Source: Mucilaginibacter pineti
Lineage (GTDB): Bacteria > Bacteroidota > Bacteroidia > Sphingobacteriales > Sphingobacteriaceae
Direction of reading: 5' to 3'
DNA length: 64,000 nt
Assembly (NCBI RefSeq): GCF_900101875.1
Contig: NZ_FNAI01000002.1
Coordinates: forward strand, 806,001-870,000
The translations under genes and the position numbers were made by a program. Below are positions 43,780-52,206 of this stretch, piece after piece (within the stretch, counting starts at the first letter, position 1; each line of letters starts with the position of its first letter). Below the pieces are notes generated by a model. The model did no database searches, was not told the DNA's origin, and was given only the letters and a program-made list of their open reading frames with translations.

Positions 43780-44655
43780 TTATATAAGCAGGCTGTTCTT
43801 TTTGTATGAACTAGGGGTTTGCCCGGTAATGTTTTTAAAGATGCGCGAAAAGTACGACAGGTTCTCGAACCCGGTTTCGGTAGCGATATCATAAAAGGGC
43901 AAATTGGTTGTAGTAAGCAGCAATTGAGCCCGTTCAATTCGTTTGGATTGGATGTAGGTAAGTGGCCGTTCGCCTGTACTTTCATAAAATAACCTCGAAA
44001 AATAGTCGGCGTTATGATTAGCCCTGGTAGCCAGATCGGTCACGGTAATGGTTTGCTGCAAGTTGGTTTGTATATAATTTATTGCATCAGATATTTTGGA
44101 ATTAATAACGCCCTTATCTTCTGTTAAAAATATCCCCGATACCATAAACCTCGAGATGAGTTGCAACAGCAGGCCGCAGGTTTCCATATATGCAGAAGCA
44201 GGCATCAGCTCATTAAGTTCATCAAACCCTTTTAATATGGGGCGTTTTTCATAAACTTTGGGGTTGTATGATGCCTTTAAGGTACGATTAGGATTCAATT
44301 GCAGTATCTTTTTTACACAGACAATTACATCATCGGTAGCCTTTATGCTCAGGAGCCTTCTGTTTGATGAAAAAAGGGATGCCCCATCTGCAGATTGCTC
44401 TGCAAACGTGATGTAGTACTGACTCAAATAATTATCGCAGTAATAACTGCAGGTTGTAAAGCTGGGAATAAGGTATAAAAAACCTTCTTCTAATTTAACA
44501 GTGCTGTTGGTGTTGTACAACTTGCCTTCGCCACCATCAATATAATACAGGCGGTAAAAAGTGCTGGTTACATTTTTATAGTTCCAGGTTTTGTTCAACT
44601 GCACATAGTCGGTATTCAGCAGGGCAAAAGTTGATCGTAAAATGCTTTTGTTCAT
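43780..44655 (-). CDS. AraC family transcription regulator
   Basis: 291 residues from the ATG at 44655; a start 13 codons earlier is less typical. The N-terminal half (about 1-170) is a probable ligand-binding beta domain with Y-R-L-Y-Y-I-D-G-G-E-G-K-L-Y. The C-terminal two-HTH AraC domain is complete: V-T-D-L-A-T-R-A-N-H-N-A-D-Y-F-S-R-L-F and D-I-A-T-E-T-G-F-E-N-L-S-Y-F-S-R-I-F-K-N-I-T-G. It is divergent from the cytochrome cluster that begins at 44804, which is its probable target. Confidence 0.9.
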   Translation of the reverse strand: MNKSILRSTFALLNTDYVQLNKTWNYKNVTSTFYRLYYIDGGEGKLYNTNSTVKLEEGFLYLIPSFTTCSYYCDNYLSQYYITFAEQSADGASLFSSNRRLLSIKATDDVIVCVKKILQLNPNRTLKASYNPKVYEKRPILKGFDELNELMPASAYMETCGLLLQLISRFMVSGIFLTEDKGVINSKISDAINYIQTNLQQTITVTDLATRANHNADYFSRLFYESTGERPLTYIQSKRIERAQLLLTTTNLPFYDIATETGFENLSYFSRIFKNITGQTPSSYKKNSLLI

Positions 44656-44803
44656 AACTATAAGGTGATGCAAGTTAAATATAAACTGATACACTTGTTA
44701 CTATAAAAGTCGGTTTTGTACAAACTTATGTTGTGTTTGTGAAACTTTTGCTCAATTCCCCAGCGTAGATTTATCATAATTATAAACACCAATTATTTAC
44801 TTC

Positions 44804-47800
44804 ATGCGAAGGCTTATATTTATACTGCTTAGTGCTGTATTGCTGCTTGCCGGTATCTTTTACTATTCAACGGCCGTTGATTTACCACCCGATGTAAAGG
44901 AGGCATACAACGCATTGCCCGGCTCGCTGGATTATAATATAGATGTAAAGCCTATTCTGTCCGACAAATGTTTTGCCTGCCATGGCCCCGATAAGGCCAA
45001 ACAAAAAGCGGGTTTAAGGCTGGATATTGCACAGTTTGCTTACGCAGCTTTACCCGACGATAAAGGCAAAGTAGCCATTGATCCGGGTAATTTAGACGGG
45101 AGCGAGTTTTTTCACCGCATTTTGTCAAATGATCCAAAATACATGATGCCCTCGCCCGAATCGCATCATACGCTTACGGCGCAGGAAAAAGCTATACTTA
45201 TAAAATGGATAAAAGACGGCGCCGTTTACAAACCGCACTGGGCCTTTGTAAAACCCGTAAAGCCAGATGTGCCCGATGCTGATGGAACTATAAATAACCC
45301 GATAGATAATTTTATCCTCGCCAAGCTAAAACAACAAAAGCTACAGCCATCAAAAGAGGCAGATAAGGAACTGCTGCTGCGCCGGGTTACGCTCGATTTA
45401 ACAGGTTTGCCGCCAACCATAAAAGAAATTGACGACTTTTTAAAGGACAATTCTCCAAATGCTTACGAAAAGCAGGTAGATCGTTTGTTGGCATCTCCGC
45501 ATTATGGAGAAAAAATGGCGGTGGATTGGCTGGATGTTGCCCGTTATGCCGATTCGCACGGGTATACGGTGGATAGGATCAGGGATATGTCGCCGTATCG
45601 CGATTGGGTGATCAAGGCTTTCAATACCAATTTTAGTTACGATAAATTTATTCAATGGCAACTGGCCGGCGATCTGATGCCGCACCCCACGCGCGATATG
45701 ATTATCGCCACCGCTTTTAACCGCAACCACCAGCAAAATATGGAAGGGGGGATAATTGAAGAAGAGTTTCAAACCGAATATGTTATAGATCGTACCAACA
45801 CCTTTGGTAATGCTATGCTGGGGATGTCTGTAGGTTGTGCCAAATGCCATGACCATAAGTTCGACCCGATATCGCAAAAGAACTATTACGAGTTATTTAG
45901 CTTTTTTAATAACGTGAAGGAAGCTGGGCAAATTTCTTATGATGATGCCCTGCCAACGCCAACCTTATTGCTGCCCACCAAACAAAAAGAACAAGTACTG
46001 CAGTACATCAACAACAACATAAAAACCGAACAGCAAACCCTTGCCCAAACAGAAATTAAAGCCACCGCTGGCTTTGATAAATGGATAAATGAGGGAGGTT
46101 ATAAAAAACTTGTTGCCGATAAGATTCCCGGTAACGGCTTACAGGCTTATTATACGTTTGATAACGGAAGTTTAGCCAACAAAGTAAACCCCAAAGATAT
46201 AGCCGTAATGAAGCGCGAAACCGGGCAGCCCGGCGATAATGCCGTGTTTGAAAATAAGGGAAATGGTAAAGCCATAGTGCTTAACGGCGATACCTGGCTT
46301 GATTTGAACCAGGCGGGCATTTTCAGGCGATCACAACCCTTTAGTGTGGGCATTTGGGTAAATATTCCCAAACAACTTGCCGAGGGGGTTATTTTTCATA
46401 AAAGCAGTGCCGAGCGGTTATATAATTTTAAAGGATATCACCTATATCTCAGAAATAATAAACTGGAGCTTAATATGGCACATACAGGCCCCTCAAATGC
46501 CATAACAAGGGTAAGTATTGATGATGTTCCGCGCGATAAATGGATTCAGCTTACGGCTACTTATGATGGCTCATCCAAAGCAGCAGGATTTAAGTTATAC
46601 ATGGATGGTACGGAAATGCGAATGGAAACCACTATGGACGCGCTGACTAAAGATATTTTGTTTAATGGAGGCGGGCCTGGTCTGCAAATTGGTGCATGGT
46701 GGCGTGGGCGTGGTTTTAAGGATGGTAAGGTAGATGATATTACCGTTTATAACCGCACACTAACGCCGTTTGAGGTTAAAACACTGGCTCAAAAAGCGGC
46801 ATGGTCGCAAATTGCGGTTAAGGCTAAGGCGCTGTTATCTCCTGAGGATAAGAACAGTTTAAAGGCTTATTATCTCTCGGCAGTTGATCCGGATGTGCAA
46901 TCAGAAGAACAAAAGTTAACAGCCCTGCGTACCCAGTTATCTGATTCGACAGAGAATATTGAGGAGTTAATGGTGATGCGTGAAATGGCCAAGCCTAAAA
47001 AAACATTCCTGCTTAAACGCGGCAATTATGATATGCCAGGCCAGCAGGTTTACCCGACCACGCCCGAGGCTATTTTACCTTTTGATAAACATCTGCCTAA
47101 AAACAGGTACGGATTGGCGCAATGGGTAACAAACCCCAATAATCCTTTGGCAGCGAGGGTTGCCGTGAATCGTTTCTGGCAGAACTTTTTTGGCACAGGC
47201 ATAGTGAAAACAGCCGAGGATTTTGGTAATCAGGGCGAAATGCCAAGTCATCCTGAACTGCTGGACTGGCTGGCTACTACCTTTATCGAATCGGGCTGGA
47301 ATGTGAAACAGCTAAACAAAATGATCGTTATGTCGGCTACTTACCGGCAGGATTCTCGCGCGAGTAAGGAGGCTGTAGAAAAAGATGTAGAGAACCGCTT
47401 TCTGTCGCATGGTCCCGCATACCGGATGCAGGCCGAAATGATCCGCGATAACGCGCTGCTGGCCAGTGGTCTACTGAATACGCAGATTGGCGGCAAAAGT
47501 GTGAAACCTTATCAGCCCGAGGGACTTTGGGAAATTAACAATACCAGCTACACACCGGATACGGGCAAAGCTGTTTACAGGCGCAGCTTGTATGTTATCA
47601 TCAAGCGGTCGGTGCCTAATCCAACATTATCAACCTTTGATGCAACGGCGCGTAATTATTGCACCATGCGCAGGCAAAAAACCAACACGCCATTGCAAGC
47701 GCTGGTAACCCTTAATGATCCAACCTTTATAGAGGCAGCCAAGGTAATGGGCGAGCAAATGACACGATCACATGACAGCCGTGCGGCCATAGTTACCACT

Positions 47801-48028
47801 TATCGCAAACTTACCGGACGCCAGCCGGGGGCCAACGAGGTAAGTCTGCTGCTCACCCTGCAGCAAACCGAGTTCAAAAAATTCAGGGCGCATCCCGAAA
47901 AGCAAACCGGCTGGCTCAACACCGGCCAATATAAAATAGATAAAACATTGGATAGTTCCATGATAGCTGCCAATACGGTGGTTGCCAGCACTATTCTTAA
48001 TTCCGACGCATCATTAACCAAAAGATAA
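44804..48028 (+). CDS. Planctomycete-type cytochrome c - DUF1549 - LamG - DUF1553 protein
   Basis: 1074 residues. A membrane anchor (about 3-25) is followed by a PSCyt1 cytochrome domain with C-F-A-C-H (about 57-61), Y-M-M-P as probable axial Met, then DUF1549/PSCyt2 (about 150-400, V-D-R-L-L-A-S-P-H-Y-G-E), an inserted LamG/concanavalin-like domain (about 445-650, G-L-Q-A-Y-Y-T-F-D-N-G-S) and DUF1553/PSD1 (about 770-1030, A-R-V-A-V-N-R-F-W-Q-N-F-F-G). The family is common in Planctomycetes and patchy in Bacteroidota; its reaction is unknown. First gene of a cluster with the DUF1501 gene seven bases later. Confidence 0.93.
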   Translation: MRRLIFILLSAVLLLAGIFYYSTAVDLPPDVKEAYNALPGSLDYNIDVKPILSDKCFACHGPDKAKQKAGLRLDIAQFAYAALPDDKGKVAIDPGNLDGSEFFHRILSNDPKYMMPSPESHHTLTAQEKAILIKWIKDGAVYKPHWAFVKPVKPDVPDADGTINNPIDNFILAKLKQQKLQPSKEADKELLLRRVTLDLTGLPPTIKEIDDFLKDNSPNAYEKQVDRLLASPHYGEKMAVDWLDVARYADSHGYTVDRIRDMSPYRDWVIKAFNTNFSYDKFIQWQLAGDLMPHPTRDMIIATAFNRNHQQNMEGGIIEEEFQTEYVIDRTNTFGNAMLGMSVGCAKCHDHKFDPISQKNYYELFSFFNNVKEAGQISYDDALPTPTLLLPTKQKEQVLQYINNNIKTEQQTLAQTEIKATAGFDKWINEGGYKKLVADKIPGNGLQAYYTFDNGSLANKVNPKDIAVMKRETGQPGDNAVFENKGNGKAIVLNGDTWLDLNQAGIFRRSQPFSVGIWVNIPKQLAEGVIFHKSSAERLYNFKGYHLYLRNNKLELNMAHTGPSNAITRVSIDDVPRDKWIQLTATYDGSSKAAGFKLYMDGTEMRMETTMDALTKDILFNGGGPGLQIGAWWRGRGFKDGKVDDITVYNRTLTPFEVKTLAQKAAWSQIAVKAKALLSPEDKNSLKAYYLSAVDPDVQSEEQKLTALRTQLSDSTENIEELMVMREMAKPKKTFLLKRGNYDMPGQQVYPTTPEAILPFDKHLPKNRYGLAQWVTNPNNPLAARVAVNRFWQNFFGTGIVKTAEDFGNQGEMPSHPELLDWLATTFIESGWNVKQLNKMIVMSATYRQDSRASKEAVEKDVENRFLSHGPAYRMQAEMIRDNALLASGLLNTQIGGKSVKPYQPEGLWEINNTSYTPDTGKAVYRRSLYVIIKRSVPNPTLSTFDATARNYCTMRRQKTNTPLQALVTLNDPTFIEAAKVMGEQMTRSHDSRAAIVTTYRKLTGRQPGANEVSLLLTLQQTEFKKFRAHPEKQTGWLNTGQYKIDKTLDSSMIAANTVVASTILNSDASLTKR

Positions 48029-48034
48029 ATTTGT

Positions 48035-49549
48035 ATGGCAGATTTTCACCATGATGAGGAGTTCAGACTTCATACACCCGAATTTAATGAGCTCAATAAA
48101 AAGCTCGACCGCCGCGAGTTTTTAACCAAAACTTCGCTTGGTATTGGCGCTTTGGCTGTGGGTTCATTGTTTGGCAATAGCCTGTTCGGTAGTTCCCCAA
48201 AGACCTCGGCGGCATCAACCGGCGATTTGGAGGCAGATATTTTAAGGGCGTTACCGCACTTTGCACCCAAGGCAAAAAGGGTAGTGTATTTGTTTCAAAG
48301 CGGTGGGCCATCGCAATTTGAAACATTTGACTATAAACCTATGCTGGCAAATATGATGGGCCAAAACCTGCCCGATTCTGTTCGTAAGGGACAACGCCTT
48401 ACCGGTATGAGTGCCAATCAAAGCGCGCTGCCTATGGTGCCATCTTTCTGCAAGTTTAACCAGCATGGCGAAAGCCGCACCTGGATGAGCGAGTTAATGC
48501 CATTTACGGCAGAAGTCGTCGACGAGCTTTGCATCATAAAATCAATGCATTCCGAGGCTATAAACCATGATCCTGCTATTACCTTTTTTCAAACGGGTAA
48601 CCAATTGCCGGGCAGGCCGTCCATAGGATCGTGGATCAGTTACGGCCTGGGATCCGATAACAATAACCTGCCAACTTTTATTGTGCTGGTTTCCAAAAAC
48701 GGACAAAAAGATCAACCACTGTATGCCCGTTTATGGGGTAATGGCTTCCTGCCATCCAAGCACCAGGGCGTACAATTCAGGGCGGGGAAAGATCCGGTAC
48801 TGTTTCTGAATAACCCCGATGGGTATGACGGTAAGGACAGGAAGGAGATGTTGGAATACCTGTCTAAACTAAACCAAATGCAAAACGCCGCCTATGGCGA
48901 CCCGGAGGTAGATGCCCGCATAGCCCAGTATGAAATGGCCTATCGTATGCAAACCTCCGTGCCCGAAGTAATGAGTACCGCCGATGAGCCTAACGAGATC
49001 TTTGAAATGTACGGCCCCGATAGCCGCGATTCAGGAACCTACGCAGCCAACTGTTTATTGGCGCGCAAACTGCTGGAAAAAGATGTAAAGTTTGTACAGT
49101 TGTACCACCAGGGCTGGGATCAGCATAGCGGTTTGCCATCGGGTATAGCAACGCAATGCAAGGCTACAGATCAGGCCACTGCGGCCCTCATTAAAGATTT
49201 AAAACAACGGGGATTATTGGAAGATACCCTGGTTATATGGGGTGGCGAGTTCGGTCGTACGGTGTACTCGCAAGGTAAACTTACCGCCAATGATTACGGC
49301 CGCGACCATCACCCGCGCTGTTTTACCATGTGGATGGCCGGGGCCGGGGTAAAGCCCGGCATAACCTACGGCGAAACTGATGATTTTAGCTATAATATAG
49401 TAAAAGATCCGGTGCATGTGCATGATTTTCAGGCAACGCTGTTACACCTTATGGGGATAGATCATGAAAGGCTTACCTATAAATTTCAGGGCAGGCGTTT
49501 CCGGCTTACCGATGTGGAAGGAAAAGTGGTAAAAGATATATTGACTTAG
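48035..49549 (+). CDS. DUF1501 family Tat-exported protein
   Basis: 504 residues. The start is hydrophilic, then R26-R27-E-F-L-T-K and a hydrophobic stretch form a Tat signal, implying export in folded state, possibly with metal. The body has DUF1501/alkaline-phosphatase-like tracts: F-Q-S-G-G-P-S-Q-F-E-T-F-D-Y-K-P, H-S-E-A-I-N-H-D-P-A, and W-G-G-E-F-G-R-T. DUF1501 proteins almost always accompany PSCyt/DUF1553 proteins, as here (six-base gap). They are suspected of sulfatase-like fold; activity is not established. Confidence 0.93.
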   Translation: MADFHHDEEFRLHTPEFNELNKKLDRREFLTKTSLGIGALAVGSLFGNSLFGSSPKTSAASTGDLEADILRALPHFAPKAKRVVYLFQSGGPSQFETFDYKPMLANMMGQNLPDSVRKGQRLTGMSANQSALPMVPSFCKFNQHGESRTWMSELMPFTAEVVDELCIIKSMHSEAINHDPAITFFQTGNQLPGRPSIGSWISYGLGSDNNNLPTFIVLVSKNGQKDQPLYARLWGNGFLPSKHQGVQFRAGKDPVLFLNNPDGYDGKDRKEMLEYLSKLNQMQNAAYGDPEVDARIAQYEMAYRMQTSVPEVMSTADEPNEIFEMYGPDSRDSGTYAANCLLARKLLEKDVKFVQLYHQGWDQHSGLPSGIATQCKATDQATAALIKDLKQRGLLEDTLVIWGGEFGRTVYSQGKLTANDYGRDHHPRCFTMWMAGAGVKPGITYGETDDFSYNIVKDPVHVHDFQATLLHLMGIDHERLTYKFQGRRFRLTDVEGKVVKDILT

Positions 49550-49556
49550 TATTTTA

Positions 49557-49691
49557 GTATCAAGTAGTTAGTATCAAGTATCAAGACAGTTAGAACCCAG
49601 TAGATTTATTTGTATGTACATATTCAAAAAAAAATCTGATATTAGATTTGAGATATCAGTGTCTTGATACTTGATACTAACTACTTGATAC
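49557..49691. repeat. 135-bp inverted repeat with 32-bp perfect arms
   Basis: Arms 49557-49588 and 49660-49691 are perfect complements, built from repeats of AGTATCAAG. The 71-base loop contains a smaller palindrome around AATCTGATATTAGATTTGAG. It fills the gap between the DUF1501 and NHL genes and may be a mobile palindrome or terminate the upstream pair. Confidence 0.88.
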
Positions 49692-49718
49692 CAACCAATC
49701 ACAACCAAATTATAATTT

Positions 49719-50828
49719 ATGAAAAATTCGAGAAGGGATTTTATAAAGAACGCTACTGTTGCATCTGCCCTGGTTGCAGCCGCGCCGGGTAAAAGCTTTG
49801 CTATTTTACACAAAGATTTAAAGGAAGATGATCAGGTTATTGGTCATGGTGGCTTTACCTACAAAGCCGATAAAGGCTGGGCCAAGATTAGCGTAAATAC
49901 CAACCCGCTGGCCAATTGCCACGAAATGGTGCAGGACAGCAAGGGCCGCCTTATAATGCTTGGCGATCATACCCATAATAACATCCTTATTTTTGATAAG
50001 TCGGGCAAATTACTTGATTACTGGGGTACGGCTTTGCCCGGCGGGCATGGTTTAAGCATCAGTAAAGAGGGGGGAGAGGATTTTCTGTTGCTAACGGATT
50101 GCGGCTGGGCGCAAGACCGTACGGGAAATAATTACGGTCAATCGGGCCAGGTACTAAAAACTACGGTTGATGGAAAGCTAATATTCGCTATAGGGCATCC
50201 CCGCACCATTGGCGTTTACAAAGATGATGAACCATTTAAACCAACCGAAACAGCGGTAGCACCTAACGGTGATATTTACGTAGCGGATGGTTATGGATCT
50301 GACTATATTATCCAATACAACAGCAAAGGGCAGTACATCCGTCATTTCGGCGGGCATCATAACGATAATAAAGATCATAATTTGGTTAACGCGCACGGCG
50401 TATCTATAGATAACCGCGATAAAAATAATCCCAAGCTTATCTGTACCTCGCGCGAGGAAAATTGCTTTAAGGTATTTACGCTCGATGGTAAATTTATCAA
50501 ACGGATTGATATGCCCGGCATGTACGTATGTCGCGCCGTTATTAACGATCAAAATATATATGCAGGCGTTTGCTGGTCAAAAGATGCGTCTGGTAACCGC
50601 TTTGATTATTCGGGCTTTTTAACCGTGCTTGATGCCAATGATAGGGTAGTATCAAACCCCGGTGGTGCCGCGCCGGTATACAAAGGTGGTGTTTTGCAGC
50701 CAACACTGCAGGCACATAATCCCGTTTTTCAGCACGGTCATGATGTATGTGTCGACGAGGATAAAAACGTTTACGTGTGCCAGTGGAACGCCTACCACAC
50801 GGCCCCAGTGAAATTAACGCGTGTATGA
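49719..50828 (+). CDS. Tat-exported NHL/six-bladed beta-propeller protein
   Basis: 369 residues. Tat signal S-R-R-D-F-I-K-N with cleavage near 28. The rest is propeller repeats with NHL-like strands: V-A-P-N-G-D-I-Y-V-A-D-G-Y-G-S-D-Y-I-I-Q-Y, F-G-G-H-H-N-D-N, N-A-H-G-V-S-I-D, and G-H-D-V-C-V-D-E-D-K-N-V-Y-V. It resembles peptidyl-hydroxyglycine lyase-like propellers, but no catalytic claim is possible. Its stop overlaps the next start (ATGA), so the two are translationally coupled. Confidence 0.9.
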   Translation: MKNSRRDFIKNATVASALVAAAPGKSFAILHKDLKEDDQVIGHGGFTYKADKGWAKISVNTNPLANCHEMVQDSKGRLIMLGDHTHNNILIFDKSGKLLDYWGTALPGGHGLSISKEGGEDFLLLTDCGWAQDRTGNNYGQSGQVLKTTVDGKLIFAIGHPRTIGVYKDDEPFKPTETAVAPNGDIYVADGYGSDYIIQYNSKGQYIRHFGGHHNDNKDHNLVNAHGVSIDNRDKNNPKLICTSREENCFKVFTLDGKFIKRIDMPGMYVCRAVINDQNIYAGVCWSKDASGNRFDYSGFLTVLDANDRVVSNPGGAAPVYKGGVLQPTLQAHNPVFQHGHDVCVDEDKNVYVCQWNAYHTAPVKLTRV

Positions 50829-52150
50829 TATTAGGTAACATTACAACTTTCTCGGGCCATTTACATCCGCTTATTGTGCACCTGCCTATTGGCTTTATAC
50901 TGCTGGCGGCGGTTTTTGATGTTTTATCCTACAAAAAAAAGTATGAAAATTTAAAACCAGCGGTATCTATAACATTACTTATCGGGTTTATTTCGGCATT
51001 GCTGGCGTGTTTGTTCGGTTATATATTATCCTTATCGGGCGATTATGATAAAGCTGTTTTAACACACCACAAACTTTCTGGGATAACACTCGCAGTAATT
51101 TCGGGTGTGCTGTATTATATCTCTACAGATAAAGCTAAACGAGAAGTACGCATCCCCGGGAAACTGTTTTCGGTGTTGCTTATTGGGCTTATAGCATTGA
51201 TGAGTTATAGTGGTCATCAAGGAGCAAGCCTTACGCATGGTAATGATTATCTTACTATGCGCACATTAACACAGCAGGTGCGTGAAAAACCTGCCAGCGT
51301 TCAAAGTGCCATGATATTTGAAGATGTAGTGGCACCTATCCTCCAAAAAAAATGCGCGCAATGCCACCAGAATGGTAAACTGAAAGGCAATTTTTCGGTA
51401 GAAAACCTGCAAACGCTGTTAAAGGGCGGTAAAAACGGGCCAGCCATTGTGCCCGGGAAATTAACAGAAAGCGAGCTGTATAAACGTATAACGCTTGATC
51501 CCGATCATAAGGATTATATGCCTGCCGATGGCAAGCCGCCACTCACCAAAACCGAGGTACAGATCATCAAATGGTGGATAGCAGAAGCGGGAGCCGCAGA
51601 GGGCAAAACTATGGCCCAGCTAAAAAATACCGATTCTATAAAAACACAGGTTAGTACTTATTTAGGTCTAAATAACGTAGCTACGTCAAGCGGCGATGAT
51701 AATGGATTTACACAAGCTATCAACCCCGATATTCCGCTACAGGCAGATACATTGCTGATTGCCCGTTTGCGGGGAAAAGGGCTAATGGTGCGGCTAATGC
51801 TGAAAAAACCGGTAATGCTGGATATTACGCTGCCTGCCAATTCGGGTGTTAAAATGCCGGCCATAAAGAACGACCTGATGTCGCTGGCTAAAAACATCAT
51901 CTGGCTAAATCTATCTGGCAATAATTTTACAGATAATGATTTAACTATCTTGAAATCATTTACCAACCTCGAAAAACTACGGATTGAGAACAACCCTGTA
52001 ACCGATGGCGTAAGTGGTAATATTGCTGCTTTGAAACACCTCGAAGCCGTGAATCTAAATGAAACAAAAATAACTGATGCAGGAATAGTTAATATTAAAA
52101 AAAATACGGGAATTAAAAGAATTTATACCTGGGGTAGAGCTGCTAAGTGA
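50825..52150 (+). CDS. DUF2231 membrane - cytochrome c - leucine-rich repeat protein
   Basis: 441 residues from the ATG at 50825, overlapping the previous stop. Four hydrophobic helices (about 8-150) begin H-P-L-I-V-H-L-P-I-G-F-I-L-L, the DUF2231 mark with His residues that could ligate haem. A cytochrome domain follows with C-A-Q-C-H (about 177-181) and Y-M-P-A-D-G (about 232-237). The C-terminal third is a leucine-rich repeat section (about 350-435, L-N-L-S-G-N-N-F-T-D-N-D-L). This looks like a membrane electron carrier joined to a protein-binding module. Confidence 0.9.
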   Translation: MILGNITTFSGHLHPLIVHLPIGFILLAAVFDVLSYKKKYENLKPAVSITLLIGFISALLACLFGYILSLSGDYDKAVLTHHKLSGITLAVISGVLYYISTDKAKREVRIPGKLFSVLLIGLIALMSYSGHQGASLTHGNDYLTMRTLTQQVREKPASVQSAMIFEDVVAPILQKKCAQCHQNGKLKGNFSVENLQTLLKGGKNGPAIVPGKLTESELYKRITLDPDHKDYMPADGKPPLTKTEVQIIKWWIAEAGAAEGKTMAQLKNTDSIKTQVSTYLGLNNVATSSGDDNGFTQAINPDIPLQADTLLIARLRGKGLMVRLMLKKPVMLDITLPANSGVKMPAIKNDLMSLAKNIIWLNLSGNNFTDNDLTILKSFTNLEKLRIENNPVTDGVSGNIAALKHLEAVNLNETKITDAGIVNIKKNTGIKRIYTWGRAAK

Positions 52151-52206
52151 AATAATTAGCATATATTGTTCATGTTTGATGTATTAAATATCATATATAC
52201 CTTATC

